DNA from: Agrostemma githago
Taxonomy: Eukaryota; Streptophyta; Magnoliopsida; Caryophyllales; Caryophyllaceae
NCBI GenBank assembly: GCA_958450325.1
Contig: OY288242.1
Location: 71,596,562-71,660,561 of the forward strand
DNA length: 64,000 bases
Reading direction: 5' to 3'
Shown here: piece after piece, positions 35,436 to 46,253 of the stretch
Layout: each line of letters opens with the position of its first letter
Position numbering within the stretch: position 1 is the first letter of the stretch
Translations under genes and position numbers: made by a program
Notes under the pieces: generated by a model
What the model was told of the DNA's origin: nothing
What the model saw: only the letters and a program-made list of their open reading frames with translations
Database searches by the model: none

Positions 35436-36159
35436 CATGGGTCCTTAACAGATGATTCGATCTTGTTCCATAACTCTGTTTAATTTGACACGAATGTTTA
35501 TTGCCACATACAAATCAATATCTTACAAAAAAAAAAGGATAATAACATACATACTCAAATGTTCTAGCCAAAAGAATCAAATCTGAATGCTCATGAAATC
35601 TAAGATGATCAAATCTAATGGACTCCTAGTTGAAAAAAATAAAAAAGTTCTAATGGACCCGTTTGATTGGAGCGAGAACCTAGTACCTAACGGACCTCTA
35701 TCACGCTTTAGGATTGACCAACCCATGAGAGAATGATCTTATTAGAATGAGCTACATGCTAAAAAAAATCTAAAATAAAGCAAAACACAAATCAGATATT
35801 CAAACGTATTTTAAAATGACTTGGTAGTATTCATCTTCGATCCAAATGAATAGGATCAAATTTAGGATGGAATATTCAAAATTTGGAAGGGATATCAAAT
35901 GGAGTTGAATGTTGGAATCTTTGGTGAACCCTAATTCAAGTTTGAGGTGAAAAGAGGATGTCCCTCCAAGAGTTGAAATTTTAGGAGGGAAAATAAAACA
36001 TATACTACCGCCCAACACACTCATTACTCATTACTCATTACTCATTACTCATACGTACCGCCCTCTATACATATACATACATACTGTCTCACCCTTTCTC
36101 CTTCCACTTCCACTTCCACTCCCATTACTCTGTGTTGAGTACTGTAGTTGTGTGCGAAA
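35436..36159. other. Upstream region of the CDCA7-like gene
   Basis: No gene supported in 35436-36000. Directly before the gene, CATTACT is repeated about four to five times at 36022-36050, followed by a CCACTTCCACTTCCACT tract at 36103-36119, both probably in the promoter or 5' UTR. Confidence 0.5.
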
Positions 36160-38656
36160 ATGGTGATGACCCTTAGAAAAAGAGCGCCTCCACCTCCACC
36201 TCCACCTCCCACCAGTGCCACCCCTCCTCCTTCCGACTCTGACTCCGACACCGTTTCCCGCTCCAAAAAACCCAAACCCAAACCCAATTCCAAACCCCGC
36301 CACTCCCAGTCGGAGTCCGACTCAGAGTCTGAAAATGAGAATGGGTACGAGAAATGCAGGGAGCAGCGTATGAGAGAGAACAAGGAGAGGATGGAGAAGC
36401 TGGGTATCTTTGCCCTTTCATCCCAATTCAATGGCGTCAAACGCAACTCCAACAAACCTCCTATCAAAAAGAAGGCTTATACCCCCTTCTTTCCTCGCCA
36501 TCGCACTCGCTCCCTCGATTCCCGCAGATCGGATCGGTATTTACTTCTCCCTTTACTTGATTTTTTTTGCTTTTAACAAGGTATGCTACATATTCATTGC
36601 TTTCATTCCCAATTTAATTTAATTTAATGGGTATGATAATGGATTGTTCTCTGATATGCTAATGTATACACCTTAATTAATGGTGGAACTAGGTTTCGCA
36701 ATTATGAGGTAATCTACTAATGCGACAAGGTAATCCAGTATTAAAAAAATCGGAAATTTTAATTCCTTCATTTGCTGAGGTAGGGAACAACGGTTAATGT
36801 TGCAAGTTGCAACCATTTGACCCATTAATTAAAGTGAAATGGGAACGATGAATTTGGGATGGAAGAATATTGAAAGTTGTTAAAATGGGTTTACTTGAAC
36901 GATAAATGTGTAACTTTTATTATTGATGGGATTATTGTGTGGAGTAATAATTGATCATGAGAACGCTAAATTTGGGATGGAGGAGTATCAAAACTTGTTC
37001 AAATGGGTCACTTGAGGGAAGTATCCAAATAAGTGATCATAGGCGTTTTCAAAGGGTTCGGTGGGTGCTTATGAATCCTCCATATTTTTTCCCCGAAATG
37101 AGTACAATCTGCTACAATCAATGAGCACATTAATTATGTTCGTGTAGTGGTGGTTATGGATGGTATTCTTAGGTGGTAGTCATGTACTCGTGTGTTCAAT
37201 ACTTTCACATCCTAGAATCGCCTTTGTTTGTGAATTATGTCTTGTGTGGTCAAATGTGTAATGTTTGATTGCGTAGGCTGAGGAATGTTAGAGGAAAGAT
37301 TATCGAGGATGGGAGATCACTGAGAGAAATGGGAATCAGCATTCCAGATGGGTGGAAATCCGAGGTTTATACTGAAGAAGATGAGAAGCTGTTGGGGAGT
37401 TGCGACACTGAATGGACTTTGAATGTCGATGGGTATGGTGAGGATGGGGAGCGCCTGTATGACCCTGTCAGTGGAACTTCTTGTCACCAATGCAGGTCAT
37501 TTTTCTCAGAACAACATCTTTTTCACAATATATAGAGTAGATGTTAATGCATCCGTAAATGCTGTATCGTTGTGTTGATTGCTTTGGTTTTGCAGGCAAA
37601 AAACTATCAGGAAACACACCTACTGTGGCAAATGTAGATCACCACAGGGCCAACTTTGTGGAGACTGCTTGTACACAAGGTCATTATATTTGCCTTAATT
37701 CTTTGTATGTTGTGTCAATCGGTGTGTTCAATGTGATTTGCTGACTTATGATGTTCCTCAGGCTTGTGAATGGTTGTTTGCTTCCTGAATGATAGTGCTT
37801 TGTTTACATCAATACAAATTCTTGTTTGTGATGAATATATCCGTCACAAACTTGTGACGGGTCAAATATGTGGATAAAGACAAAGCTATTCCTTATGCAT
37901 TTAGATTTCGTCAGATTTTGTCATTATCTAGCCATGTATGTTCTATTTGACCCGTTATAACTCTGTGATGAATCTATTTGTCACAAGGGAGGCCAACTAT
38001 TACATCAATGCCAAAGAAATATGGAAGTTTCTTACTGTACTACTTATCATCCAGTGAGATAATCACTCAAATGCTACCTCTACAGGTACGGAGAGAATGT
38101 GCTTGAAGCTTCTCAAAATCCTGCTTGGAAGTGCCCGGCTTGTCGAGGAATATGTAACTGTAGTCGGTGCCGCAGAGCCAAGGGATGGCCACCTGTTACC
38201 TTACCTTATGAAAAGGTTTTTTTTAAGACATGCTTGGTACGCTTGCAGTTTTGTTGCGGTGCGAATCTGTATTGAGGCCTGTTTGACATTGTATTGCAGG
38301 TTGCCGAATCGGGTTTCAAGTCAGTGGCACACTATCTCATTCTCAACCGAGGTGCTGCAGCTCTAACAAAAGATCCCAAAGAGGGGGATGATTTGATTGA
38401 TTTAACTCAGGGTGATACACAAGCACCCGTACAGAATGAAGGGTCTGATGATGAATGGGCAGAGTCTGATGAAGATGAAGATGATGATGACGATGAAGAT
38501 GATGATGACTTGAAAACTCGCGGGCAAAATATGGCTCAATCTGTTGATGAACAACAAGGTGATGAACCTGACCCATCTACTGAAGCTGCAGTCACTGGAC
38601 TCACTGCTGACAGTAATCAAGGTTTCAATGAGCCAACAGTTGGCGGCTATCACTAG
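36160..38656 (+). CDS. CDCA7-like zinc-finger protein, 5 exons, 388 aa
   Basis: Exons 36160-36536, 37277-37495, 37596-37679, 38086-38215, 38300-38656, with GT-AG borders and joined frames. The start at 36160 (MVMTLRKRAPPPPPP) is the first ATG; 36166 is also possible. The N-part is Pro-rich, then Ser/Asp/Glu-rich with basic KPKPKPN. The central part has IPDGWKSEVYTEEDEKLLG and NVDGYGEDGERLYDPVSG, followed by the 4CXXC_R1 zinc finger (about 190-250: CHQC, CGKC, CGDC, CPAC, CNCSRC). The end is highly acidic (about 318-340). The family (cell division cycle associated 7 / monoamine-oxidase A repressor R1 type) binds nucleosomal DNA and in animals and plants partners the HELLS/DDM1 chromatin remodeller to support DNA methylation. 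Nuclear location is inferred. It is convergent with the EXPP1-like gene, 480 bp apart. Confidence 0.88.
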
Positions 38657-39136
38657 ATAGATACAGTACTCATATTCAGGATGACCAGCAAAAATCACCC
38701 AGATTTTCATTTGGTATTTTGTGTGATAATGTTTGATTTTGATTAGCAGCGACAACGAGTGGGATGATTGATGTCTTCTCGGTATAGTTTTTGTGAGGGA
38801 AGCTTTAGTTTACTAGGAAGATCTTATGTCATGCCTGTAAATCTAGGTTAGGTCATGTTAGTGACCTGTATCACCTATAACTCCTATTAGCCCTTTTGTA
38901 GCTGTATATATGTTGCTGATGAGTGTCAAAACTATGGATCTCTGTTTCTAATCAAAAGAGATGAAATTCGGTTGAGCCCTTTGCTCTTTGATACCTCACT
39001 TGCAATGTCGCATGCATTCAACAACTGGTTATACAATTGTCGTCTAAGCATTATTGAAATAGAAGAAATTAAATGTTGTTACATCTGCAACTGTAAGACT
39101 GTAGGTACAAAATCCTTTGATAACAAAATGACAGGT

Positions 39137-40025
39137 TTATAAAAGACCTGCGATAAGTGAATCCTGAAGGCGAGCAAAAAGAGAGTACAGGGAAAAGTGC
39201 CTCATATTTTTCACCTCGTACCACGAGTTGAGAACTTCCTGATTCCTATCTGTGCCAGAGAAGGCTAACTGAAGACTAATGGTACAGTCAACAGGGCCGC
39301 CATGGCTGTCGCACTGAGAGGTTGGTACTGCACACTCTTGGTTATTCGTGCATACATGCGTTTGCATGTTGCATGAATCACACCCAAACGTTTTCCAGTA
39401 CAAGTTCTGTAGAGTACCCTTTTCGAATTCCAACACCTGCGTCCAAATCAGATTAAAAGAGACGATACTATTTGTAAAAACCGTAAATCAGAAGAGATGG
39501 ATGGATGGATGGTTACAATAGTAAAAGCAGTGACTGTGTTAGTTTGATCTGCAACGAAAATGGGCAAGGATCTCGCTGCATATTTCCGTCCAGCAAAGGC
39601 CACCATATATCCGCCTGACGTCTCCTACAAAAGAAAACAAGTGATGATCGTCATATATGATATACCAACATTCTTCTTACCATATCATATGATATACATA
39701 CAGGCTTGAAGGTGGGGTTGATAGTGAGGACAGAGATCTCGTCGACATTAGGCCTGAAGATGGCGAGCTGTGCTTTGTTAGCGAGCTGGAGACGTGAGTC
39801 GCATGGGGAGAGCTGAACCTGAGACTGATCAGGGGCATAGAATGATTCTTTGGATGTAAAAGCGAGGCCGAATGTGAAACCGTCCCATCTTTGGACCTTG
39901 GCATCTGAGCATGGATCATACACCGGGTTTGTATCTATTGTCTCTCCATTCAACGTCATCAGCGTCATCACCATTACCATCACCGTGACCATCCTTCCTC
40001 TTTCTTCCCTTTTTCCCATTCTCAT
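39137..40025 (-). CDS. EXPP1-like secreted plant protein, 3 exons, 243 aa
   Basis: Minus-strand exons 40025-39702, 39624-39517, 39436-39137 join in phase 0 with GT-AG borders. The first part, MRMGKREERGRMVTVMVMV, has a basic start and a hydrophobic run that would suit a signal peptide. Then come YDPCSDAKVQRWDGFTFGLAF, FRPNVDEISVLTI, GGYMVAFAGRKYAARS and a Cys-rich part (GCDSCNMQTHVC, ECAVPTSQC, GGPVDC), ending NSWYEVKNMRHFSLYSLF. This pattern fits a small plant-only family annotated as Expp1; its biochemical role is not known to me. The eight or more cysteines in the last exon suggest disulphide bonds in the secretory path. The name is by recollection of the family and is less sure than the gene structure. 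Confidence 0.8.
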
Positions 40026-41211
40026 TTGATTGTTCTATAATCCTGGATTTCCTTGGTTTAATCACTATTACCCATCATGTTGTTTTTGTGTGTTTCCAAA
40101 AAAAAAGGAGGATGAATCTTAACAAGAAGATTATGGGGAAGAAGGGAAAAGGGGAACAAGATGAGCAAATCTTCTGAATTTGTAATTGAGATGTGTCTTC
40201 TGTTCATCTTTTGTTGCGTCAAAACGGTTATTTTGGGAGGGAGCCTAGGTGGATCATGTCCTAACGCATATTCAATTTACTAACCAACTTAGAATCCAAG
40301 CAACCAAATACTACGTACGTTATTTAGTACTCGTAGTAGATAAATTGGTGCATTTTCAAACAGCCAAATGAAATATATTCGTCCAAGTTTATGTGTATAG
40401 AAAAACGTTTTGTATAAAGTGAGGTTAATTTCTTTTTTTACTTTCAAGTTTTTGGTTCATGTTGTCCTTGAAAAAGAAATCATTTTGTACAATATATAGT
40501 GTAAAACCGAATCGAATTCAGACTAGGGAAGTTTGGAGTGATATTGAGAGCTTTTGTTGGTGAGATCTGTCATAAGCAAGTTGAAGCTTGAAGCTAAAGT
40601 GGAGGATGGAAATCTGAAGAATTATAGTGATGGACTGGTGGACGGTACGAAATATAAAGTGAAATCCGAGCTGCCCAAAAGGCCATGCTGTTGAGGCAAA
40701 ACTAGGGGGGTCACGGTCACGGTCACCGTTATCCATGAATCTTCAAGCTACCCTCAAAATCAGCTGCGAGTGTCGAGATCTTACAGGACAAACAGAGCTC
40801 TCAGAGGCAAACATTTACAACGTAATTTGAAAACAAGCATTCGGAAGAAGTGGTAACGCAAGTTTTTTCTGTATCAACTAAATGAGGCTAATATTCAACC
40901 GCTGCCAATATTTATAACCTTCAATTGTATATCTATCATAGCTCTAAGTTGCCAAAGCCCACCTAGTACAAAGACAGCATGCTGCTCTTCGCAGTCCCTG
41001 CTATCTTAATTGCGCCTGAATAGGGTGCGATACTTGACAGAAACATTTAATACAAGAACATCTGATACTGTATTACGGAGTACCCAGTAAATCTGCTTGC
41101 TGTCCCACCATTCGGGATCTGGAGATCAATCCAAAAACAATCTACGGCATGCAACTTCCTCCTATACGACCACTGATCCAGGCGGGCATTAATTGGAAAC
41201 AAAATCTTCAC
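40026..41211. other. Intergenic region between EXPP1-like gene and ceramide synthase gene
   Basis: It contains the upstream region of the EXPP1-like gene (left) and the 3' UTR and downstream region of the ceramide synthase gene (right). No further gene is supported. A 72-codon minus-strand frame at 40518-40736 has no recognisable domain. Confidence 0.55.
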
Positions 41212-44200
41212 CTATTCATCATCTTCAGAGTCTGCAGCAACAGATACATGAATACATGTGTTCAGATATCGAGAACAATGATATAAAGAAGGTTAATTAA
41301 AACGGAGATGTGCCGTGTTCAGAAATTTGGGTATGAGGCAGAAGGATCACCAGATCTGATGTCTTCACCAACTTTCCCTTTATTTTTCAGCTGCCGCATT
41401 ATCATTGAATAAATGAGGATCCACCAGTACACATGGAAAACAAGCAGCATTATCAGCAGGGTGTTGAAGACATAGTACAACGATCTTGGATAGGGCTTGG
41501 AAAGATTCAAGTAATCGCCCATCAACCAGCTGTAAATGTCAGGTGGCAAGTGAGCAAGGATGACACTAGCTCTACTTTAAGCAAACCATTGCACTCAAAT
41601 TACTGAGAGCATACCTTGTGGCTCTTATAACCCAAAAGGGAAAGTATATTAGTCGCAGTATAAGCCATGAGACGGCAAAAAAACCAAACAATACACTTGC
41701 TGCAAGTTCTTTTTCAGCGTATTTGAATATTTTAGCAGCTTCCATGAATACATCACTTGCATCATGCAATGCCAAGACTATAGATCCAATTCTGAAAAAC
41801 CTGTAATAGTCACAGAGACAGCAATTCTATCACGCAAAATGTTTGCTACAAGATTTCGACCCGTATAGCGATCCAATACCCAACATAACAATGGTAAGAG
41901 AGCAGGCATAAAATAGATACAGAGTAGGAGGAAGATTTTTTATTTTTATTTTGAACGATTTTTTTTTTTTGGTTGGTAATTGAAGTAGCTTTACTTATGG
42001 ATAATTTTGTTAAGGTATCAATTGTTTGTGTGGATCAGTAAGTAGATTGACAACATCAGTAAACAACAAGGGGTTCAATAGATACGCACATCCAATCAAC
42101 CTATATGTGTGGCAATGTTTCAGGAAGTATACATGCTTAACAGAAGCAAGTAAATGAGCAAGCAGATGGCTAAACCTTTTAAACTAGCCAAATTATAACG
42201 CAAGCATCATATAAAAAATTTTAATTAAGAAAATTAGTGCGGGCGGAGTATGTAGAAGGGATGACACTAGCTCTACTTTAAGCAAACCAGTGTTGATGAA
42301 GCGTAGTCTCTCCAATATAAATTGCAACGATCTTGCCCCCAGTACAAGAAATGCCTAGTTGCAAATTGAGGTCACTGTTTTCTTATGGAGTATATACTAT
42401 TTTTCCGTCAATTTTTTTTCCCATGCCTCAAACTACAAACACCGCACACGGATTCATCCATAGGTAAAAAGCACGGAAGTCATGTTGATTAAGATAATTA
42501 AAAAAAGTAGTAACACTTCTTAAGGAAAAAAAGGGCCATAATAGATTATTTCCAACCTTTTCAACTTTTTATTTTTTAAGTGCCATTCATTCAAATGGTT
42601 ATCCCCAAAGAACTCCGTATTCTTATTCATAGTATAAAACTATAACCCCACTAACAGCATTCAACAACTTCTGTTTGTGTTGCCGAACAGCCAAACAGTA
42701 AGACCATCTGCTGCCCCATCCCCTTTTGGAACACAATCAACTAGAAAATGATATGGAACAAAGGCAGATATTCTTGCTCATGCCAAATTACAAAACATTA
42801 CCTTGGGGCCTTTAAAGTTCTATGACAAGTTAGATGACTCGAAATGGAGAGGTGAATTGTATTTACTAGTAGCGAAATTAACTTGACGAGACATTGCTTT
42901 GATCAATTACAAAGAGCCAAATAGTAAGCCTTTATCTCCAACGGGAATGGGTATGGGTCCATGATATAATCTTAATGGGAAAAAAGAGTCATATGGTAAG
43001 GGACAAACAAAGCACATTGCCAACAAAGACCATCCTAGATTCCTAGGTAATCATGAGTAATAAGGTCTACATATATAGAAATGACATCACATAACCAAGT
43101 ACTTCTATAACACTGTGACTTGTGAGTAAGTCTCTCTTGAAAGATCGTCTCACACTTGGTTAGTGTGAGATAAAGGAAAAACTACTCTACAATGTAACAA
43201 AAAAGAAACATAAATCTATGTCTACCCCCTTATGTGAAATTCTCATATAAACATTATTGCAAAATCGTCGCTTAGGAGGATTAGTGTAACACTGTACGTA
43301 ACTATATAAGAGGTACACGAATTTAGTCAGCTAATGTCAAGAAATGATATGATTTCAAGTAAAACTCTTATATTTTCACTTTGGCAGTTACATAAAAGAA
43401 GACACTGTATGATAGTAGCTACAGGAAAAACATGGTTATGTCAATACCTCGTTAGATACGAGTAGCCTATGAGGATAACAGTTATCACGTGATGAGACAT
43501 CATCACTGCGAAATCTTTTCTCCGAGTTTCCCATGTAAGAAGGGCAGCAATGCTGTAGATGTAGAAACCACACTGGCACATGTAGAAAAGTTTCAATGGA
43601 AGCCTGTATTTAACAATGAAAACAGGTCCATCACCTACTTGACAAAAGGCAGAAAGTAATTTTCAAGGAGTAGTTAAATATTGTTGTTCAGCCAATTTTT
43701 GATGAAGGAATAAAATACAGAAATGAATAAGTAGGCAACTAAAAACTTTCAGATGCAGGGGAAATCTAACGCTGAATGTCCGACCAGGCATCCAGTTTAT
43801 GAATTCTAAAAAAAACAAATCATAAACCTTCTCTCAAATGGCTTCTTTTATCAAAGATTCAAGTCACTTTTATCCCAATACTAGAACACAACTTTATCTT
43901 CCAAGCATGATTCATTTTGATGAGTGCAACCGTGCAACTTGCTTAATAAGACATGGTTACACGGTTTAGTACTTTAAATCCACTCAAGATATTAAGCAAC
44001 AATGACAACATTACCCCTAGTGCCAAGGGGACCCCACAAATGATGGAATAGAGAGTCTGATGTACACAACTTCACGAAAGTTGTTTCCGAATGAACCATG
44101 ATGAAAATTGAGTCAAGAAGTGTATCTGACAAAATCTACTTCACAAGAACAATATCACATCCATTTTATTAAAATTGCAGGCAACATCTGAGAAGATAGA

Positions 44201-44923
44201 GAAGAAGTTGAAAGAGGGAAAAGTAAAACTGACTTGAGCTCGTGAGTGGGCCATCCTCTAAAGTACTCGTGTATATCTGTAAACCATGGTTCACGATAAG
44301 TAATCCGAAGAACCCAGGCTTCAACAGTAGCATAGTAAGCTAGTTTCCACAACGACTCGGAGCACTTTGCAATTTTTGCTTGTGTGGCGTCATTAAATTT
44401 CAATGGAGTAGACGCTTTACTCAACAACCATATGGACAGCCTCTGCAATGAAGGTGCGTGCAATCAGAAAAACACAATGCTAATCAAACTACTCATTATT
44501 TATCCGAGATAACACGGAATTCAGGAGGGCAATGGCGAGACTAGAGCCCCTTTTCCAATCCTAGTTTACCTAATTCCTTCAAATCCTCAATCTCCTTCTT
44601 AGATTACCTTATTCCATTCATAGTTGGCGATTGAATTAGCTAGTAGCTAGCCATAGAATTGAATTCGTGGCTAACTAAAAGGAAATGTTCTGGATATTCC
44701 TAATTGATTTGAAACCCTAGAAAGCAGAAAAAAACTGCAGTTGTGGAATGAAAATGGAGATTACACAGGATGATAGAAGGAATTGAAGGTGAGAATTGCA
44801 GAAAAAACAACTTACACGAAGGAGGAATTTGTCGAGAAAGAATCGAGCAGCGAGGAAGAAAACAACAAAATAAAGAGCAATGGTGATATCCCAGGTGTCT
44901 GATGAAGCGGAGAAAGAATCCAT
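41212..44923 (-). CDS. LAG1-type ceramide synthase, 6 exons, 285 aa
   Basis: Minus-strand exons: 44923-44816, 44442-44234, 43603-43448, 41800-41615, 41529-41351, 41231-41212, with GT-AG borders and continuous frame. The last exon codes only the tail, giving DIRSDSEDDE and stop, as in plant LAG1 homologues (LOH). Several membrane segments are seen (about 14-31, 115-130, 145-157, 190-215, 235-260). The TLC/Lag1 motif spans about 140-185: MMSHHVITVILIGYSY with the paired His143-His144, then FFRIGSIVLALHDASDVF with His170-Asp171. The enzyme joins a fatty acyl-CoA to a long-chain sphingoid base in the ER to make (dihydro)ceramide. The acidic C-tail resembles known LOH ends. Acyl-chain class (LOH1/3 or LOH2 type) cannot be told here. 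Confidence 0.92.
41558..42289. repeat. 31-bp duplication in two introns of the ceramide synthase gene
   Basis: GGATGACACTAGCTCTACTT and the next 11 bases (TAAGCAAACCA) occur at 41558-41588 in intron 4 and again at 42259-42289 in intron 3, in the same orientation, 701 bp apart. Flanks differ. Confidence 0.9.
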
Positions 44924-45248
44924 GGAAACTCCACCAAGGAATATGAATATGAATTTTACATCAACATAAAAACTTTGGATGATTGAGGATTTCTGGAATC
45001 CCTAGATCCAGGTAAGCTCTGCTCAATGGATAACGCCAATAAATTCTTCCAATTTCGATGGATGTGCAGATCTCTCTCTCTCTCTCCCCCTTTGTTGGTG
45101 AGACTTGCTAGTACCTGAGATCTTCCATACGCCTTTTTTTTTGTTGCTTTAATGTTTTTTTTGCCACTAATAGCTCCCCTAAATGGATGGCTTGCGCTTC
45201 CTCCATTTCAAATCCAACTCTTGTTCGAGCTTAGCTTATTACTAACTA
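44924..45248. promoter_or_regulatory. Upstream region of the ceramide synthase gene
   Basis: Contains a (CT)n tract at about 45069-45087 in the plus sense, that is (GA)n on the gene's strand, about 150 bp before the ATG. No TATA box could be fixed. Confidence 0.45.
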
Positions 45249-45339
45249 CTCACTCCGAGTTTAAATGATGGCTCTGTTTCAATATAATACTCCTCACATA
45301 TATTGCACAAACGGGACAATCATAGGAACTCGGAGGGAG
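45249..45339. mobile_element. Stowaway-like MITE, 91 bp, diverged
   Basis: TA duplications (45247-45248, 45340-45341) bracket CTCACTCCGAGTT...AACTCGGAGGGAG. The arms pair with several mismatches. The core is TACTCCTCACATATATTG, as in the 33994 and 49276 copies, while the stem is unrelated to theirs. Confidence 0.8.
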
Positions 45340-46066
45340 TATTATACAACCCGTGATAATATATGTTGTCTTGTGGTTATAATAACGACGTGTAATTCTT
45401 AACTCCTACAGACATAAATTTGATATGTGAAGTAAAGAGTGATATGTGGAATATCTTTTGATATCCAAGATACGGTTCGTGGATAATTTGCATAAATTTG
45501 TATAAACTGGTGGTTAAGGTAAACAACACATTTATGGCCTAAATTGGACATTGGATAAAAGATGAAACTTAGCCAGAAAATAAGTAAGCACGTGTCAATA
45601 TTAGATACTCGGAGGGAGTACGTAAGAAGTTAAAATTGTAAGTGAGTAATATATTAGATAACAACAATGGAAAATAAGTATTTCGTAAGATTTAGAAGTG
45701 AGTACTACTCATATATAATCCGCCGTAACGTGTCGTCTAAGGTTCCGCTTTTGAGTATCGACAGAACATTCATTCCCACGCGTAGTGTTAGTAAGTGTGT
45801 CGAGAAAATATAATAAGGTCGAAACGTAGACAGTTTACCCAACGCATCAATGGTACACAATATTCTCTGTGAGATACACTTTCCCCTTCCTAAAGTGTGT
45901 TGCCAGAAACTTGTTTTCGTCATTCAGAGAATCAGATTACATTTCTCCAATTAGATCTCTTAACGCACCAGAGGAAAAAAAATTCCTCACGCAGGAAAAA
46001 AAAATCCAATTAAATTACCCCTAATTCAATTACCCTGGAGATCTGTTTGCTGAATTGAGTAGTCAA
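45340..46066. other. Spacer before the orphan exon
   Basis: AT-rich; CGGAGGGAGTACGTA at about 45611-45625 is a lone MITE end. No gene is supported up to 46066. Confidence 0.5.
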
Positions 46067-46158
46067 ATGGGCAATAGTGATTTCTCAGCAATTTCGATGC
46101 GAATTGATGGCCTCTTGCAGATTGGAAGAAACTCTGGGATGGAGTACATCTTGAAAAG
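46067..46158 (+). CDS. Possible orphan first exon, 30 codons
   Basis: ATG at 46067 opens MGNSDFSAISMRIDGLL and continues QIGRNSGMEYILKR to a good donor (AAAAG|GTAAAC) at 46159. The upstream 150 bp reads like a 5' UTR. No later exon could be matched, because an LTR-like block follows within about 100 bp and the sequence after it has no recognisable domain. It may be the remnant of a gene cut by a retrotransposon, or chance. Confidence 0.35.
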
Positions 46159-46253
46159 GTAAACTTCTTGATAATTCACCTCTTAACTCAATTGAAGGAT
46201 GTGATATTTTGCTTGCATAAGTTACCTTCCCACCACATCTGTCAAAAGAATTT

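Noticed and set aside
36045..36467. 140-codon minus-strand frame with Gly/Val/Glu repeats
   Set aside because: It is antisense to exon 1 of the CDCA7-like gene, whose Pro- and Ser/Asp-rich codons create the open frame.
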